DNA of 64,000 nucleotides from positions 1,385,501 through 1,449,500 of the forward strand of contig CM025851.1 in NCBI GenBank assembly GCA_003952965.2. The letters run 5' to 3'. The position numbers and the translations under genes were made by a program. Of the stretch, positions 50,801 to 63,339 are shown in pieces. The stretch comes from Morella rubra (taxonomy: Eukaryota; Streptophyta; Magnoliopsida; Fagales; Myricaceae). Numbering within the stretch: position 1 is the stretch's first letter; each line of letters starts with the position of its first letter. Under the pieces are notes generated by a model that saw only the letters and a list, made by a program, of their open reading frames with translations, was not told the DNA's origin and searched no databases.

Positions 50801-52609
50801 TAAAAAATATTATTGACAAATATTAATTTTTCACTAAATCTTTAAAAATTCAATAAAAACAAATTAAACTCTCCAAATTTTCACGCCTCAAATATTTTAA
50901 TTCTTCTATCTATTTTTTTTTTCATCTTACACAAAAAGGATTCGAAATTCCTCCTAGAATATAAAATCAATTATGAGAGTACAAATTGCAATTGATGTAC
51001 TCGCGAGGGGAAGATCAAATGTTTTTTGTCTGATACGAAGAAGTCAAAGAATGCAATTTCTGAATATGTGTCATTGTGTTTCACTATCAGGATTTTCAAA
51101 TTTCCTCTAATAGCTTCCACTTAATGCCATAATTAAACAGCCCCCCGACTGTCCATAGGTGTAGTTCCTACTGTGTACTTTGCTTCCACTACCATTTGTA
51201 CTCGCCCACTCTCCTCTTCTCAAATAAGACAAAACTTTTCTATAATTTTTTATCCGTATTTTGCAATATTTACCCTCTTATTTTATTTTATCTTTTTAAT
51301 ACAAAAAAAAAAACTGTAATAAAATCATCAAAGTATTTGATCTATTTTTTAATCAAACTTGATTTTTATTCTAGTCCTTTAGAGCTGTGGCTCAACTAGA
51401 AAATATACTTTAGCATGTAAAAAAATTTTATATTTCAAAATTTTAGAATTTTTTTATTAAAGTTTTTTGAAAATGTGTAGATATTATAAGTTGAAAAAAT
51501 ATTATAATTAAATTCTATTGAGTTTGTAAAAAAATTTAGATAAAATGAATTGATGCAGATTTATTAAAATATAGTTTTATTTATAGGTAAAAAAAATTTA
51601 ATTAAAACGAGAGAATTTTTGACGTTGACGAACTTCATCCGGACCTTGTGTAGTCTGACTTTTGGACTTTTGTTCCAAGTAGCAAACCACGTCGTTTTCG
51701 CATTTCTTGAATAAGCAAAGGTAATTTGGGCAGCGGGACATTAAATTATGGGCTCAATCTTTTTTATTTTTATTTTTTATTGTTGCAGTTTTCTTTTACC
51801 GTTAAAAAACTCGGAAAAATAAATACCAATCCCAGACAGTATCTGGTGCGGTAAACTCACTAGCGGCTTATACCCAATCCACCCTATCATACCTCGCCAC
51901 GTTGCCCACACTCACTACAATTTCCAATTATTGACTTAAATTTCAATTTTCATCCGCCCTCGTTTTGTTCCTTTCAGGCTTTCCCTTCCGCACTTTCCCT
52001 TATTCAGTAGCAGAGAGTGGTGTGCGAAAAGCAAAATGGAGAGTGGAGTTAAAATATCGGGGTATACAGCATTTTTCTCTGAATTTCGTTTGCTCAATGA
52101 TGACGTCTGATTGGGTGCACCAGTGGAGTTTGTCGTTTCCTCTTTATCTTTTTCGCTCTTCTCCAGTCCCCCTCTGCTCCTTTCTTATCGCACCCCCAAA
52201 CCCCTCCCCCACTGTTTTTTTGAGGCGCATAAGAGACCTTAACTAGGGTCTGATCCAATCCCCCTGTAACTGTTTCTCAACGGTCGCCGTCGGATTCTCG
52301 CCCGGCGATCCCCAGCCTGCGATCTCTCTCGTACCATGTGGATCTTGTTCGGACCTCGTTTCTCTATCGCTCCCTGGTTGAGAAACCGTTTCGGCTTTCC
52401 CGAGTTTCGCTTCGCTCGTGTCTGTTCTTCCTTCGTATATGACGCACGGAGCTTAGCGAGTTGGTCTTGAACTTTCGGGTTTTGTTTTTCCAGAGTTGAT
52501 TTCGAAGCTGTCGAAGCTTCTGCGGCGATATTGTTTGGCTTTATTGAGGTTCTCGAGTGTGGAAGGTGTTTTCTTGTTTCGGAGGGTATTTCGGGGAGTT
52601 CTGACAGCG
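44857..52609. other. Long intergenic region upstream of COI1, second copy
   Basis: Same content as 20515-28267: the coding-like minus-strand remnant (46288-46773), GAA, AG and TTA tracts and AT-rich stretches, then the presumed COI1 promoter and leader over the last 400 bases. I see no gene that can be supported. Confidence 0.65.
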
Positions 52610-55600
52610 ATGGAGGATGAGAAGGTGACCAAAGTGAGCTCGGCAGTGTCAGACGTGGTTCTCGGTTGCGTGATGCCGTATATCCTCGACCCCAAGGACC
52701 GGGACGCGGCGTCTTTAGTGTGCCGGCGGTGGTACGAGCTGGACGCGCTCACGCGGAAGCACGTGACGATCGCGCTGTGCTACACTACGAGCCCCGATCG
52801 GCTGCGCCGGAGGTTCCGGCACCTTGAGTCGCTGAAGCTGAAGGGTAAGCCGAGGGCCGCTATGTTCAATCTGATTCCCGAGGATTGGGGAGGCTATGTC
52901 ACTCCCTGGGTCACTGAGATCGCCGAATCTTTCAATTGCTTGAGGTCGCTTCATTTCCGGCGAATGATTGTGAGGGACTCCGATCTCGAGCTTCTTGCTC
53001 GGTCTCGCGGGCGCGTGCTCCAAGCACTCAAGCTCGATAAGTGCTCTGGCTTCTCCACGGATGGTCTCTTGCACATCGGTCGGTCCTGCAGGTACGTGTG
53101 TTTCATCTGTGATAATTCTAGTTGTATTCTTGTTGATTTGTATTGGATACTCGTTTTACTGGAGGCTATAATTTGATTATAGTAAATTTGAGGTAGGTAA
53201 AGAGGATTGATTATTAGCTGATGTTGAATCTGAACAGATTTTTGGTGCTTTATTCAGTGATAGAAAAACTAGTACTGCTTATTTATCTTTGTGGTTAAGG
53301 TTTCTTTGATGAAAATATTTGCTTGAGGACATGGACTAATTTATATTCTTCTTTGTGGATTGTGTTGGACACGAGGCTGCATGAGAATGTGATTATAAAA
53401 AAGGTGATATCAGTGAATAGACAGATGAACAACATGGTGACGAATGAGTACTCGCTAACCCGAGGGTTGAAGTTGTTCTAATTATTGTAACTAGAACCTA
53501 ATGAGTTATGTCCTAGACTGCATGGAGTGATTGAACAATATTTGTTTGGGTTGGGTTGGGGGAGAGAGTGGGGGGGGGGGGGGGGGGGGGGACAACGGAT
53601 CGGGAATGTTGACGGAGCAATACCTTCAGTATGCGAAAATTGTAAGCCATTCATTCATGAAGGTTTAGGTGAGATTGAAAGGTAGCTATGCAGCAATGTC
53701 AAGCTTTTCCTTTTACAAACCGTATGTAGGTACTCTTGCTTTCGAAGTCCAGTAGCTTGATTATATGTCTTGAAGCTTTGGATTGATTACATAATGTATG
53801 ACATTGCTCATGCTTGTAGGATTTATGCTAAGTTCACTCTGTGCCTTATTTCTTCTTTTTGCTTCTAGTGTTTAATGGAGGCTCCAGAAAAGTTCTTATG
53901 CATTTTGATCTTAGAACAAATGGTTATTGACAAAAATTTCACCGTGTTTGTTGTTCTTTTACTTGGTAACAGTGAGCCCCCCTTAAAGAAACAAATGGAG
54001 CGTTGAGATAGTGGGTAATAAATTGTGACCTTTAGGGGAGGTTTCCTAGATTCATAGAAGCAGGACTTGTGTGATGGATGCAGATTGTTAATACAAGTGT
54101 TCTTTACTTTGTAATTTGGCCATAAATATTATCTTTCCCAGTTCTGTCTATGAAGGTATGAGTATCTATCACGTCTTATAAATAATTTTTTACCATATTA
54201 AAATTCTCAATTTGATACATTCTTAAAGATTCTTGTTGCTTGAGAAATGGGGAGTATGACGAACTTTGAAGCACAAACTGGTAGACATATATGTGTAACG
54301 TTTCTGAGACATAACATTTTCTTTTTCATTTGATCTTGTGGATTTTGGAGTTCCCTGCAGTAACATTGAATGGGTCTATTGGTTCTGGAGTCTCTATCTG
54401 TTCTGTGTCCAATATTGACTTATGTGCTAATTTGAATGCTTCTTCAGGAACTTAAAAACTTTGTTTTTGGAGGAGAGCTCAATAGTTGAGAATGATGGGG
54501 AATGGCTCCATGAGCTTGCCTTGTACAACACGGTTCTTGAAACTTTGAATTTTTATATGACGGATCTTGTGAAAGTCAGCTTTGAAGACCTTGAACTCAT
54601 AGCAAGAAATTGTCGCTCCTTAAACTCTGTTAAAGTTGGTGACTGTGAAATCTTGGACCTCCTACAATTCTTTTCCGCTGCAGCTGCTTTAGAAGAATTT
54701 TGTGGGGGTTCCTTCAATGAACAACCAGACAAGTACTCAAGTGTAACATTGCCTGCAAAATTGTGCCGTTTGGGTCTAACGTACTTGGGAGAGAACGAAA
54801 TGCCTATTGTATTCCCTTTTGCACCCCTACTCAAAAAATTGGATCTCCTCTATGCACTGCTTGACACAGAGGACCATTGCACGTTAATACAAAGGTGCCC
54901 CAACTTAGAAGTTCTTGAGGTAGAACCAGAATCCATTTCTTCTTTTTCTCCTTCCTTATAATTATGTCCTGTTTTCCCCCTTTGGTCAGAATCCAAGAGT
55001 CCTTACTCTCCTTTCTCTTGCCCTGCTATTATTTGGGGCTATATGTTCTGTTCTGTTTTCTATCTACCTCTTCCTTTCCACTTAACTTCAAAATCTTTGA
55101 TGCTTGGTCATAGCAGTAAAGTTTTTGTGACATTTTATACAAACATTTCCCTGAACAAGCTTTTTGCTTCTGCTTTTCCTATCTAAAATATTTACCTTTT
55201 CTTTATTTTACTACTAGGTGAACTTTTTGTTCTTCCTCAAGAATATCTCTTGGTTTCTGCTTTTTTGAAAGATAAGACTCCTTGAATTGTACCTTGTTTA
55301 CTTCTATTTCAAATTTTCATCTCATCTGGGTTATTGGATGTCATGTTAATTGGGAAATAAGATTTAGAAATTCAAGATGCCAAAATACACATATGCTAGA
55401 AAATCTGTGCTACGTAAGGTAGTGGGTATTATGCACTTTTCTTTGGACTAGGAATTGTATCTGAAACTTGAGCATGTTTGTATATCTGTTTTTTCTTGTG
55501 GGCAGACAAGGAATGTGGTTGGAGATAGAGGATTAGAAGTTCTTGCTCGGAGTTGTAAGAGACTAAAGAGGCTTAGGATTGAGCGAGGCGCTGATGAGCA

Positions 55601-56324
55601 GGAAATGGAGGATGAAGAAGGTGTAGTTTCACAAAGAGGCTTGATTGCTCTGGCTCAGGGCTGCCTAGAACTGCAATATTTGGCTGTTTATGTGTCCGAT
55701 ATCACCAATGCTTCTCTGGAATGTATTGGTTCCTGCTCAAAAAACCTCTGTGATTTCCGCCTTGTCTTGCTTGACCGAGAGGAGAGGATAACAGATTTGC
55801 CACTTGACAATGGAGTTCGAGCTTTGTTGAGAGGCTGCGAAAAGATCAGAAGATTTGCGTTGTATCTCCGACCTGGAGGCTTGACTGATGTGGGTCTGAG
55901 TTATGTTGGGCAGTACAGCCAAAACATAAGATGGATGCTTCTGGGGTATGTTGGGGAGTCTGATACGGGGCTCTTGGACTTTTCTAGAGGCTGTCCTAGC
56001 TTACAGAAACTAGAAATGAGGGGCTGCTGCTTCAGTGAGCGTGCTCTGGCTGCTGCTGTGATGCAAATGACTTCTCTGAGGTACTTATGGGTGCAAGGAT
56101 ATAGAGCATCTGCAACGGGTCGTGACCTTCTGGCAATGGCTCGCCCGTTTTGGAATATTGAAATAATTCCTCCGAGACGGGTTGTTGTTACTGATCAGGT
56201 TGGGGAGGCTGTTGTAGTTGAGCATCCAGCCCATATACTAGCTTATTACTCCCTTGCTGGACCAAGAACAGATTGTCCAGATACTGTTATCCCTTTGGAT
56301 TCAGAATCCTTACTTACCAGGTAG
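52610..56324 (+). CDS. COI1: Jasmonate receptor F-box protein COI1, complete
   Basis: COI1 is the F-box/leucine-rich-repeat subunit of SCF-COI1. It binds jasmonoyl-isoleucine together with JAZ repressors and directs JAZ ubiquitination in the nucleus. Three exons (52610-53091, 54448-54919, 55506-56324) give 590 residues; Arabidopsis COI1 has 592. The F-box lies at residues about 15-55 (DPKDRDAASLVCRRW). The ligand-pocket segments known from the Arabidopsis structure are all present: KGKPRAAMFNLIPEDWGGYV, RIERGADEQ, AVYVSDIT, RLVLLDREERIT, LYLRPGG and LWVQGY. The C-terminus has HPAHILAYYSLAG. Exon 1 is in the duplicated segment; exons 2-3 occur only here. Intron 1 holds a G22 run. Confidence 0.97.
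53548..53591 (+). repeat. G-rich tract with G22 homopolymer in COI1 intron 1
   Basis: Three short G runs spaced by TT (GGGTTGGGTTGGGGG) are followed by AGAGAGT and 22 consecutive G (53570-53591). The composition meets the usual G-quadruplex pattern of four G runs with short loops. The equivalent of the left contig edge (53538) is 31 bases before the homopolymer. Confidence 0.85.
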
Positions 56325-56626
56325 GGCTGTATATACTGCTCTTCTCCGAAGAAGTCTTTTTCCTCTGTCACGTCTTGTTCATAAATTCATGTAGCTTTTT
56401 TCCCCTTCCGTAAGAGCTTTTCAATTTTAATTTCTCTGTCCTATTTCTAGACGTTAGTCCTGTAATAAGTTTGGGTTTTCTTATGTAATCTGGAAGCACT
56501 TGCATCTTTGAGGCTACCATGCCCACTTCCCTGTTGGGGCTGTTGACTGAAACTTCAAATCTTTGGTCACTGAGATGAATATGCCGAGTCAATCGTTCTG
56601 GAAATCATTGTTGGTATCGGATACAA

Positions 56627-56747
56627 TGTTGCATGTTTCAAGTTTGTGAATAAAAATGATGAGTGATTTTGCTTGCCATGATTTAGCTGTTGCATGTTTC
56701 AAGTTTGTGAATAAAAATGATGAGTGATTTTGCTTGCCATGATTTTA
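56627..56747 (+). repeat. Two-copy 61-bp tandem duplication in the COI1 3' region
   Basis: A 61-base unit beginning TGTTGCATGTTTCAAGTTTG at 56627 is repeated almost perfectly from 56688. Each unit contains an AATAAA hexamer (56649-56654 and 56710-56715), so a candidate polyadenylation signal is duplicated about 330 and 390 bases after the COI1 stop codon. Confidence 0.85.
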
Positions 56748-59700
56748 TGCTATTGAATGACTTACTGGATCGAAGCCCAGAGCTTCCTTAATATATTTAT
56801 CCTTTCAGAGCAGTGATTATATGAATGTCTGACCCGCCCATATCTACACTCTCATAGTAGCTCATCAAATTCACTGACCTAAACGGTCGTTGAATTTGTT
56901 CATATTAGTTAAGTTAGCAGTTCGAGTGGCTATCAGTTATAACAGAATTTGCTATTCACTTTGTTCAACAGTCCATGTGTATGTAACGAAACAAACTGTA
57001 TAGCTGTAAAGTTGATTATAAAGTTCATTCACTTCAGTTAGCAATGCAAAGAAATCCACTTCATTCGATATCCTCTGCGTCTCTTCGTCCTCTTCTTCGT
57101 TTCCTTCTGTATTTGTTGCTTAGATATTTGACATAGAGCGTTATGGTGGGAGGTCATTTAGGCTAGGCTTTCGGGGTCTCTGAGAGATGCAAGGGGCGGG
57201 AGCTATGATATCTTCCAGGTCTCTGGTGTCATTGTATGGGTAGTTTCACGCAGGAAATTAGACAATGAAGGTTGGTGGCTTTCTCGAGAACAGGTTCTCT
57301 GTACTTGGTACATATTAGGAACTAGACTGAGGGGAGGGTGTCAGACGAGGGTTTCAATATTACACTGAGAAATTTGATGGATGGAGGTCTTTCAAGGTGC
57401 CACCAGATACCACTACTTGAATATTTGAAGAATTGCTCCTCCCAGGCACAAAAATGCGCGGCTCAAATCCTGGCGCCACAAGTGCCTTGCAGGCTGCAGC
57501 CCCAAGTAGTGCATTATAACCGCTACACTTTGGACTAAAGCAAATACTTGTGAAATTTCAATTTCTCAACTAATAAATGCTTCTCCACTTTTTGGAATTT
57601 CCTATGTAGGACTCTCTTCATAAAGACTTTTTTTTATAAAATTTCTAATTTTCAAAATTCTAGCTATATATTATATTGAAATTTTTTTTAACATGACTTG
57701 GATTGCAGAACATGTTGATGATGGTTAAAGCAAAGGATCTCAGATTGAAGATTTGCACCTGATAAGAATAGCATCATGTTACTCTACAGGTTGGGTTAAT
57801 CAGCGAGCAGGATGTGTTAGGCCCATCACGTGTGCCCTGGATGTTGCATTTTCACTTGAATGTTATCCACAGAGATTGGTTCATTTGAAATCCATGAACA
57901 TTGCGAGTGGAACTCATGACTAGTCAATTTGAAAAAGCTAAAATAAAGTACATTTCCCATGTGCAGTGTTGGCTCAGTTAAAGGCAGTTTACGCTGTCCA
58001 TGCGTGATGTCGCCCTGTTTTAGGGTAAAGATGGGAAGCTTTTAATGCTTGCAACCGCCCAAAATCAAGACAATACTTGGGATGGTATGGTTTGGGCACA
58101 GAGTTTTGCGTTAATTCTATTCTAGATTTTACCAGTGATATAACTGTAATTGGAAGGTTGTGGGTATTGGGTTCCCGCTTAGCTTCGAAATTTTTTTTGT
58201 TCGTTAGGCGAACAGCACTCCGTGTGGACTCATCGTACAAACTTTTCCTCATTATTCCCAAAAAAAAAAAAAAAAACTCTCTACCCAACTATGTCACGGA
58301 CAGAGAAAAGGACCCACCTCCTATAATCTTTGGTAAATCATCTTCCTCGAAAAAAAAAAAAAAGACCCCTCCATACAAGAGAGAGAGAAAACTACACGAT
58401 AGGTCATTGCTTTTGCATTCCGTTCATTTCATACGTACGATCCTAGCTATCTTTACTCGCTAAAACCCGTACGCTAAGTTTTAAACTTTTGACCCTATCT
58501 TACTCGCTAGAACCCGTAGTATGCTAAGGCTTAAACTTTTGACAAAATAATTAGGTCACTTTGAAAGTCCCTGGGATGACACTAAAGAGAAATATGTCAT
58601 CGTTGTTCACCGACGAAGGCAACCGAAAGCGACTACAGCGAGCTGAGTGATGCAATTGATACCAAAAGTAGAAAAGATTATAACGCAATATAATGCCAAG
58701 TAGACGTGGCAGCCCACTGGAAAGCAAAGGTAATAGAGTTTACCGAGTACTTGCCAATAAGATTATGTGTGTGTGGGGCGTCATGGAACCGTCCTATGCT
58801 TGTTGAGATCATGGGTAGATAACTTTTAAAGCAGATGCAAAAGAAGCTGCAAAGGAAGAGAAGGGACAAAAGTAAAATAGGTGTTTAAGCAGCAAATATG
58901 TTTTAAAAAGTCATCAGCCGGATCAGAATCTTGAATTTTGGGGGACACTGACAAACTAAAATGGCTAATACATTTGTAAATTTCAATACTTCAATGATTA
59001 AACAAAGAAAAAGGAAATACCATTTGGACTTTTCCTTTTCAACGTAAAAGTGGTGGAAATTGTTTTAGTGGGTGACTCCATGGATAGAGTCAATTGCAAT
59101 TGTGAATAGAAGTCCTTCCTCCATAAGAAAACCTCCTTTGCATTGATTTTGTCCTTGTCATTGACAGATACTTCTCCTCTCACCATTTTTGTGGTGTCCA
59201 ATTATGGGTGTAAAAGGCCAATAGGGTAGTGCTAACTCCTTTTTATGACAATTATCGTCTCCGGACTACGCTATTCTTTTTTCTTGTTATGTCCTTTTCA
59301 CCTTCCAGACCAATCACCTTCCAGACCAATCACAGTATGCTGCACTAATGGGCATGACTTGCCAAATACTAGGGATGCTGTAGGATCAAATCAGTGACTT
59401 CAAAGGGGCGAGACACAGCACCCTTCTGCACTGCTCTTCACCATGCCCCTGCTCTCCCCCGATCAAACTGGATTGGAGGAGGGGATATTTGAGATGGATC
59501 TTGTTGGCGGCCTTTGCACTTCTTTAATAGCTAACAAAATTTGTAAATTGTATACGTGTTATTAACTTGGCCATAATTTGTCCATCAGTTCTTCCCTCAT
59601 GTCATTCTGATGTCAAAAAGCTTCCCAGTAGATAAACTTGGATCCCTGTGGGCCTAAGATGATGCGCCATAGAGCCGTGTACATATCTTTATTTATAGCA

Positions 59701-61950
59701 AAAAGTTGGTGTTTGATCACTGAACATGGCTGATGGCCTCTGCATGGTTCTCAAAAGGATTTTGTAGAGTAATGGTATTTTTTTTTCTTGAGAAAATATT
59801 TCGAGCTTCATTTAAAATAAAGAAGATTTGCTAAAAGTGCATGATTTAACATTCTCAAAGGTCTGATCAAAGCAAGAATAAAGTGGCTGAGTGCTTTCTT
59901 ATGCAACTTGCAGAAAGGCGTCTTTTCTTAAAATATAATTCAAAGTTGGTAGTTATGTCATTTACGAAATAGAGGGGAAAAAAATTGACATGAATAAACT
60001 ATATGCTGCTCGAGTTGCTTTAGAAATTTTTATGCTCAAAGCCTCAATATGTGGCTTAGAGATTGGTATATGCAGAATCACTGAGGCGGCACTTAGCTTT
60101 TTCGTAATAGTTGCAGCAGCAAGATTGGTGGCATTAGAACCCACAACAACAACTAAAAGAAAACAAACACAGTAACAGCATATCAGGAAACATTTATTTG
60201 TTTATTTCATTTGACCTCTATGAAGGCCTACCTTTGAGATAGTGATCCATCATCGCCCATTGCATGAGGGCCCAAATCCCAATGAAGTAGCCCCCCTTTT
60301 TTTCTTTTGTTCTTTTTTTTTTTTTTTTTTTTTTTTTGGGGTGGGGAGTAGGTAATTTCAAATGGAAAAGGGAAAACCATTTTTGTAGTTCAGAGAAATG
60401 AGACGATGCTGGTAATCTACTGCTTCTTCTTGACATGGATAACATTTCCAAGTTTATTTCCTCGTGTAAATTCCAACTCATGCCCGATTCCATGTATAAT
60501 CAACGCACTAATATTGCAGAGCAGTTATGACCGGACCTTTTCCCCATGGAAAGACTGCAAGACTCCAAATCATAAGAGAAAATTTTGGAAGTCGTTCTAA
60601 TTATAAACCTCGGTCTTCCATGCTCTGGGAAGAGTCAAAACCCCATTCTGCATAATTTTCGAAGTTAGATTCTCCACTCTGATGATCAGGATTACCACGT
60701 GCACAAATCTGAACACAACTATAATCTTTTTTCAGAGTTACAAATGAGATAAAGAATCACAACAAAGCATGATGCTTCCCGAGACTGGTAAAAGGAGTAA
60801 GATGCTGAGGCAACAGTCTTGGCACCATCGACAATTGGGTTGGCTGAATCAGAAAATATCAAATGGAAAAGCAAAATCGGATAGGTCCAGGAAAAGATGA
60901 TTAGAAAACAGCTAAACCACATTGGTATTCTTACGTGTATCTTCCAATATTCTACAGCGAATTAAAGCATGGGATGCTTATTAAGTGGAATGCAAACTCA
61001 GCTTCGACTAAGTGATGGTGATGAAGCACGGTCAACTTGGCCATATTATACCATAAAGGGCAGACCGGCGGAAAGCGTCCTAAGAGGAAAAAAAAAGTAA
61101 GCAATCAGATACTGTGGAATATCAGAAAGAGTGACAAGTGAGTCAGCTAGTTCGGCCACATCACCCAAAGGCATGGCTGCTCGTATGCAATAACCACAAA
61201 AAGTATTCCACCTGTAAAACACAATGCACACACGGATGACCATCTTGAATGCAGCAACTCTTAAAATCTCACGAGCAAGTTATAGATCGTTATTGATCTG
61301 ATATATAAACGTGCAAATTATTCGAGAAATTTTGAATTTTCTACCCTTGGACCGAGGAGACCATGAATATGCTTAGGAAGAAGAGGAGACCATGCAATTT
61401 CAGAACTGGGAAACCATCATATTTAGGTTTTGATCGTGGAAATTAGCTAAGCAGCACAAAAAGATAAATGGTTTGTCTGCAAATCAAATATACTTAACCC
61501 AAAATAAAAAATAAAACCAAATATGGAAGTCTATTTTTTTTGCTGAATAAACCAAATATGGAAGTCAATAAGTATGTTCCTCTTATACTTCAAGCAAACC
61601 TCATTGATGTGGTTATCTTCAATTCATCTTCAAAATGCCTACCATCAATTTTTCATTATGTAATGGTAACTTGACCAAAACCATCCACAGGGATGGATAC
61701 CAAGAAAAGGACTATGTCTTCAAGAGAAGGCAAAATTTACAGCTAAATTGAAGACTCTTTTGATCTGATTTTCAGAGATTTGAACCATCATAAAATTTTT
61801 CTAATGGTCACGTTCAGAAACAACCTAACTCAGTCCCTGTTTTATGTACTTCACACAGAGAACCATGACAAAGACACTGACAGTGAAATTTTAGTGACAT
61901 GATCAGGCTCGGCAATTTTTTTATCTCTGAATGCAACAAAAACGGCAGCC
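56748..61950. other. Intergenic region between COI1 and the MYB gene
   Basis: No gene is supported. It contains poly-A tracts near 58260 and 58352, a poly-T tract near 60309-60338, a short duplicated phrase CACCTTCCAGACCAAT near 59300-59330 and a miR408-like imperfect hairpin near 59403-59450. A GC-richer coding-like patch near 57140-57500 has frames interrupted by stops. The end should include the MYB 3' UTR. Confidence 0.6.
59403..59450 (+). ncRNA. miR408-like imperfect inverted repeat (speculative)
   Basis: Two neighbouring words, GGGGCGAGACACAGCA and TGCACTGCTCTTC, resemble the 5p and 3p strands of plant miR408 in the right order. They can pair partly with each other (GAG/CTC, GCA/TGC, GGGGC/GCCCC). 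The loop is only about six bases and the 3p-like word has an indel, so a functional MIR408 gene is unlikely. It may be a decayed copy or chance. Confidence 0.15.
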
Positions 61951-63339
61951 TTATCCACGTATTGGGTGTCTTGATGATTGGAGTTGAAACACTGAGTTGT
62001 GCGGTTTGGTTGGAGCTCCATAATGAGCACTGCCATACAGATTGTGCCCTTGCACTTTAAGGTCATATGGAGATGTCACTAAAAGGTTTCCATGAGTTGA
62101 GTCAAAAACCATGACTGCTTCTTCATTACAAGGATTCCAGTCAAGTGACATTCTTGTGCAGGCTGGCTTTTGCTGTAGTGGAAGCACAGAAGACTGATCA
62201 TATGAAGGATGCTTAATGTTTTCCGGTTTAGTGTTTGTGAGATTGACAGTTGTGATGTCATGGATGCTTGGCCTCCTCTTATCTTTCCCTCCTGAAAGCT
62301 GCCTTATAAAGTACTTCTGAGCATGACTTGCCACTTGAGTTGGAGTCTTAGAGATTACATAATTCCGTGAGATATTTCTCCAGTCCCCTTTACCGTACTT
62401 TAGAAGCCCCATCAGAAATCGCCTGTAATTGATTGCCAAACAACCCACGTCAAGAACAACAACGTGACATTAATCAAAAGAGTTCAATCTGCAGGTTAGA
62501 CAACTTAGGATGAACGTGAAATTTAGAATGTAAACTTCAAAGTTTTAAAAAATACAATTTAAGGGACATTTTCAAGCCAAATTTCCAAGTTTGAACAGAT
62601 GAGCGAGGTCGAATAAAGGAAGTACTTATTTGATTACTAACCAACCAGTGGAAAAATAAAGAAAGTTGCAGTCTTATATTCCTTATTGATTCAAACGGAT
62701 GACCAACAGAAAAGAAACTCTAGTGAACCATGTACTTCTTGTTTTTATCTTCATTGAACTGCATGTGTAAGACACCAATTTGATAGTTTCACTACTAGAA
62801 AAAAGGATTTTTGAGAATCCAGCATAATACTTCTTGTTTCTTAGCTTTTTCATCGGTTGAGTAGATGAATTATTGAATACGTAATGCGTTCTCACACCTA
62901 GAAACAGGATCTTAAAAGAAACGAAAATTTTTTTCTGGGGAAGTCACCTGTGCTCTTCTTCTGTCCATGGAACCCCTTTCTTCCTTTCCTGATCAGGACT
63001 CCGAGCTGTCGAAGGCTTTCTTCTATACGCTTCGAAGTTGCGATTCTCCACTAACTCCAACGTGAAAGAAGAGGTGAGGTAACCGGGAATCGGAACGAGT
63101 CCTGCTTCTATATCACTAACATCATCTTCCAATTCCTTGTACTGCTTGATCACATCCCACACCGTCTTCCCCGGTATCATTTCTGCCACTTTTATCCACC
63201 GGTCAGGCGTGTTCTCATCGTATATGGCAAGAGCGCTCTCAAACTTCTTGTTCTCTTCTCTAGTCCATTCCGTGTTCTGGCTCGGTTGGATAAACCAATT
63301 TGAGTTTGACATACACGAAGCCGGATACAGAGTCTCCAT
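61951..63339 (-). CDS. DIVARICATA-type R-R MYB transcription factor
   Basis: Two exons on the minus strand (63339-62948 and 62422-61951) join in frame to 287 residues. ATG at 63339 starts [11 protein letters not shown] first SANT/MYB repeat lies at residues about 23-75 ([17 protein letters not shown] ... [17 protein letters not shown]). A second MYB repeat at about 122-170 has [20 protein letters not shown] and the SHAQKYF signature, followed by [13 protein letters not shown]. This layout defines the DIV/RADIALIS-related I-box-binding-like MYB group, nuclear regulators of development and stress responses. The 525-bp intron splits the second repeat, after the EEH codons. Target genes cannot be inferred. 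The specific orthologue is not assigned. Confidence 0.93.

Larger units (their letters stand above)
30067..53538 (+). repeat. Second copy of the 23.46-kb direct duplication
   Basis: This segment equals 5734-29196 except for the patch at 33881-34102. It begins directly after the N run and passes without a break into unique sequence at 53539, in COI1 intron 1. Feature positions in this copy equal those of the first copy plus 24333 (before 9548) or plus 24342 (after 9760). Confidence 0.95.

Noticed and set aside
57140-57540. GC-richer coding-like patch downstream of COI1
   Set aside because: Frames are broken by stops and no family is recognised; it could be an old transposon fragment but cannot be supported.
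59346-59366. ATGACTTGCC word like part of miR169
   Set aside because: Only ten bases match and no complementary arm is nearby.
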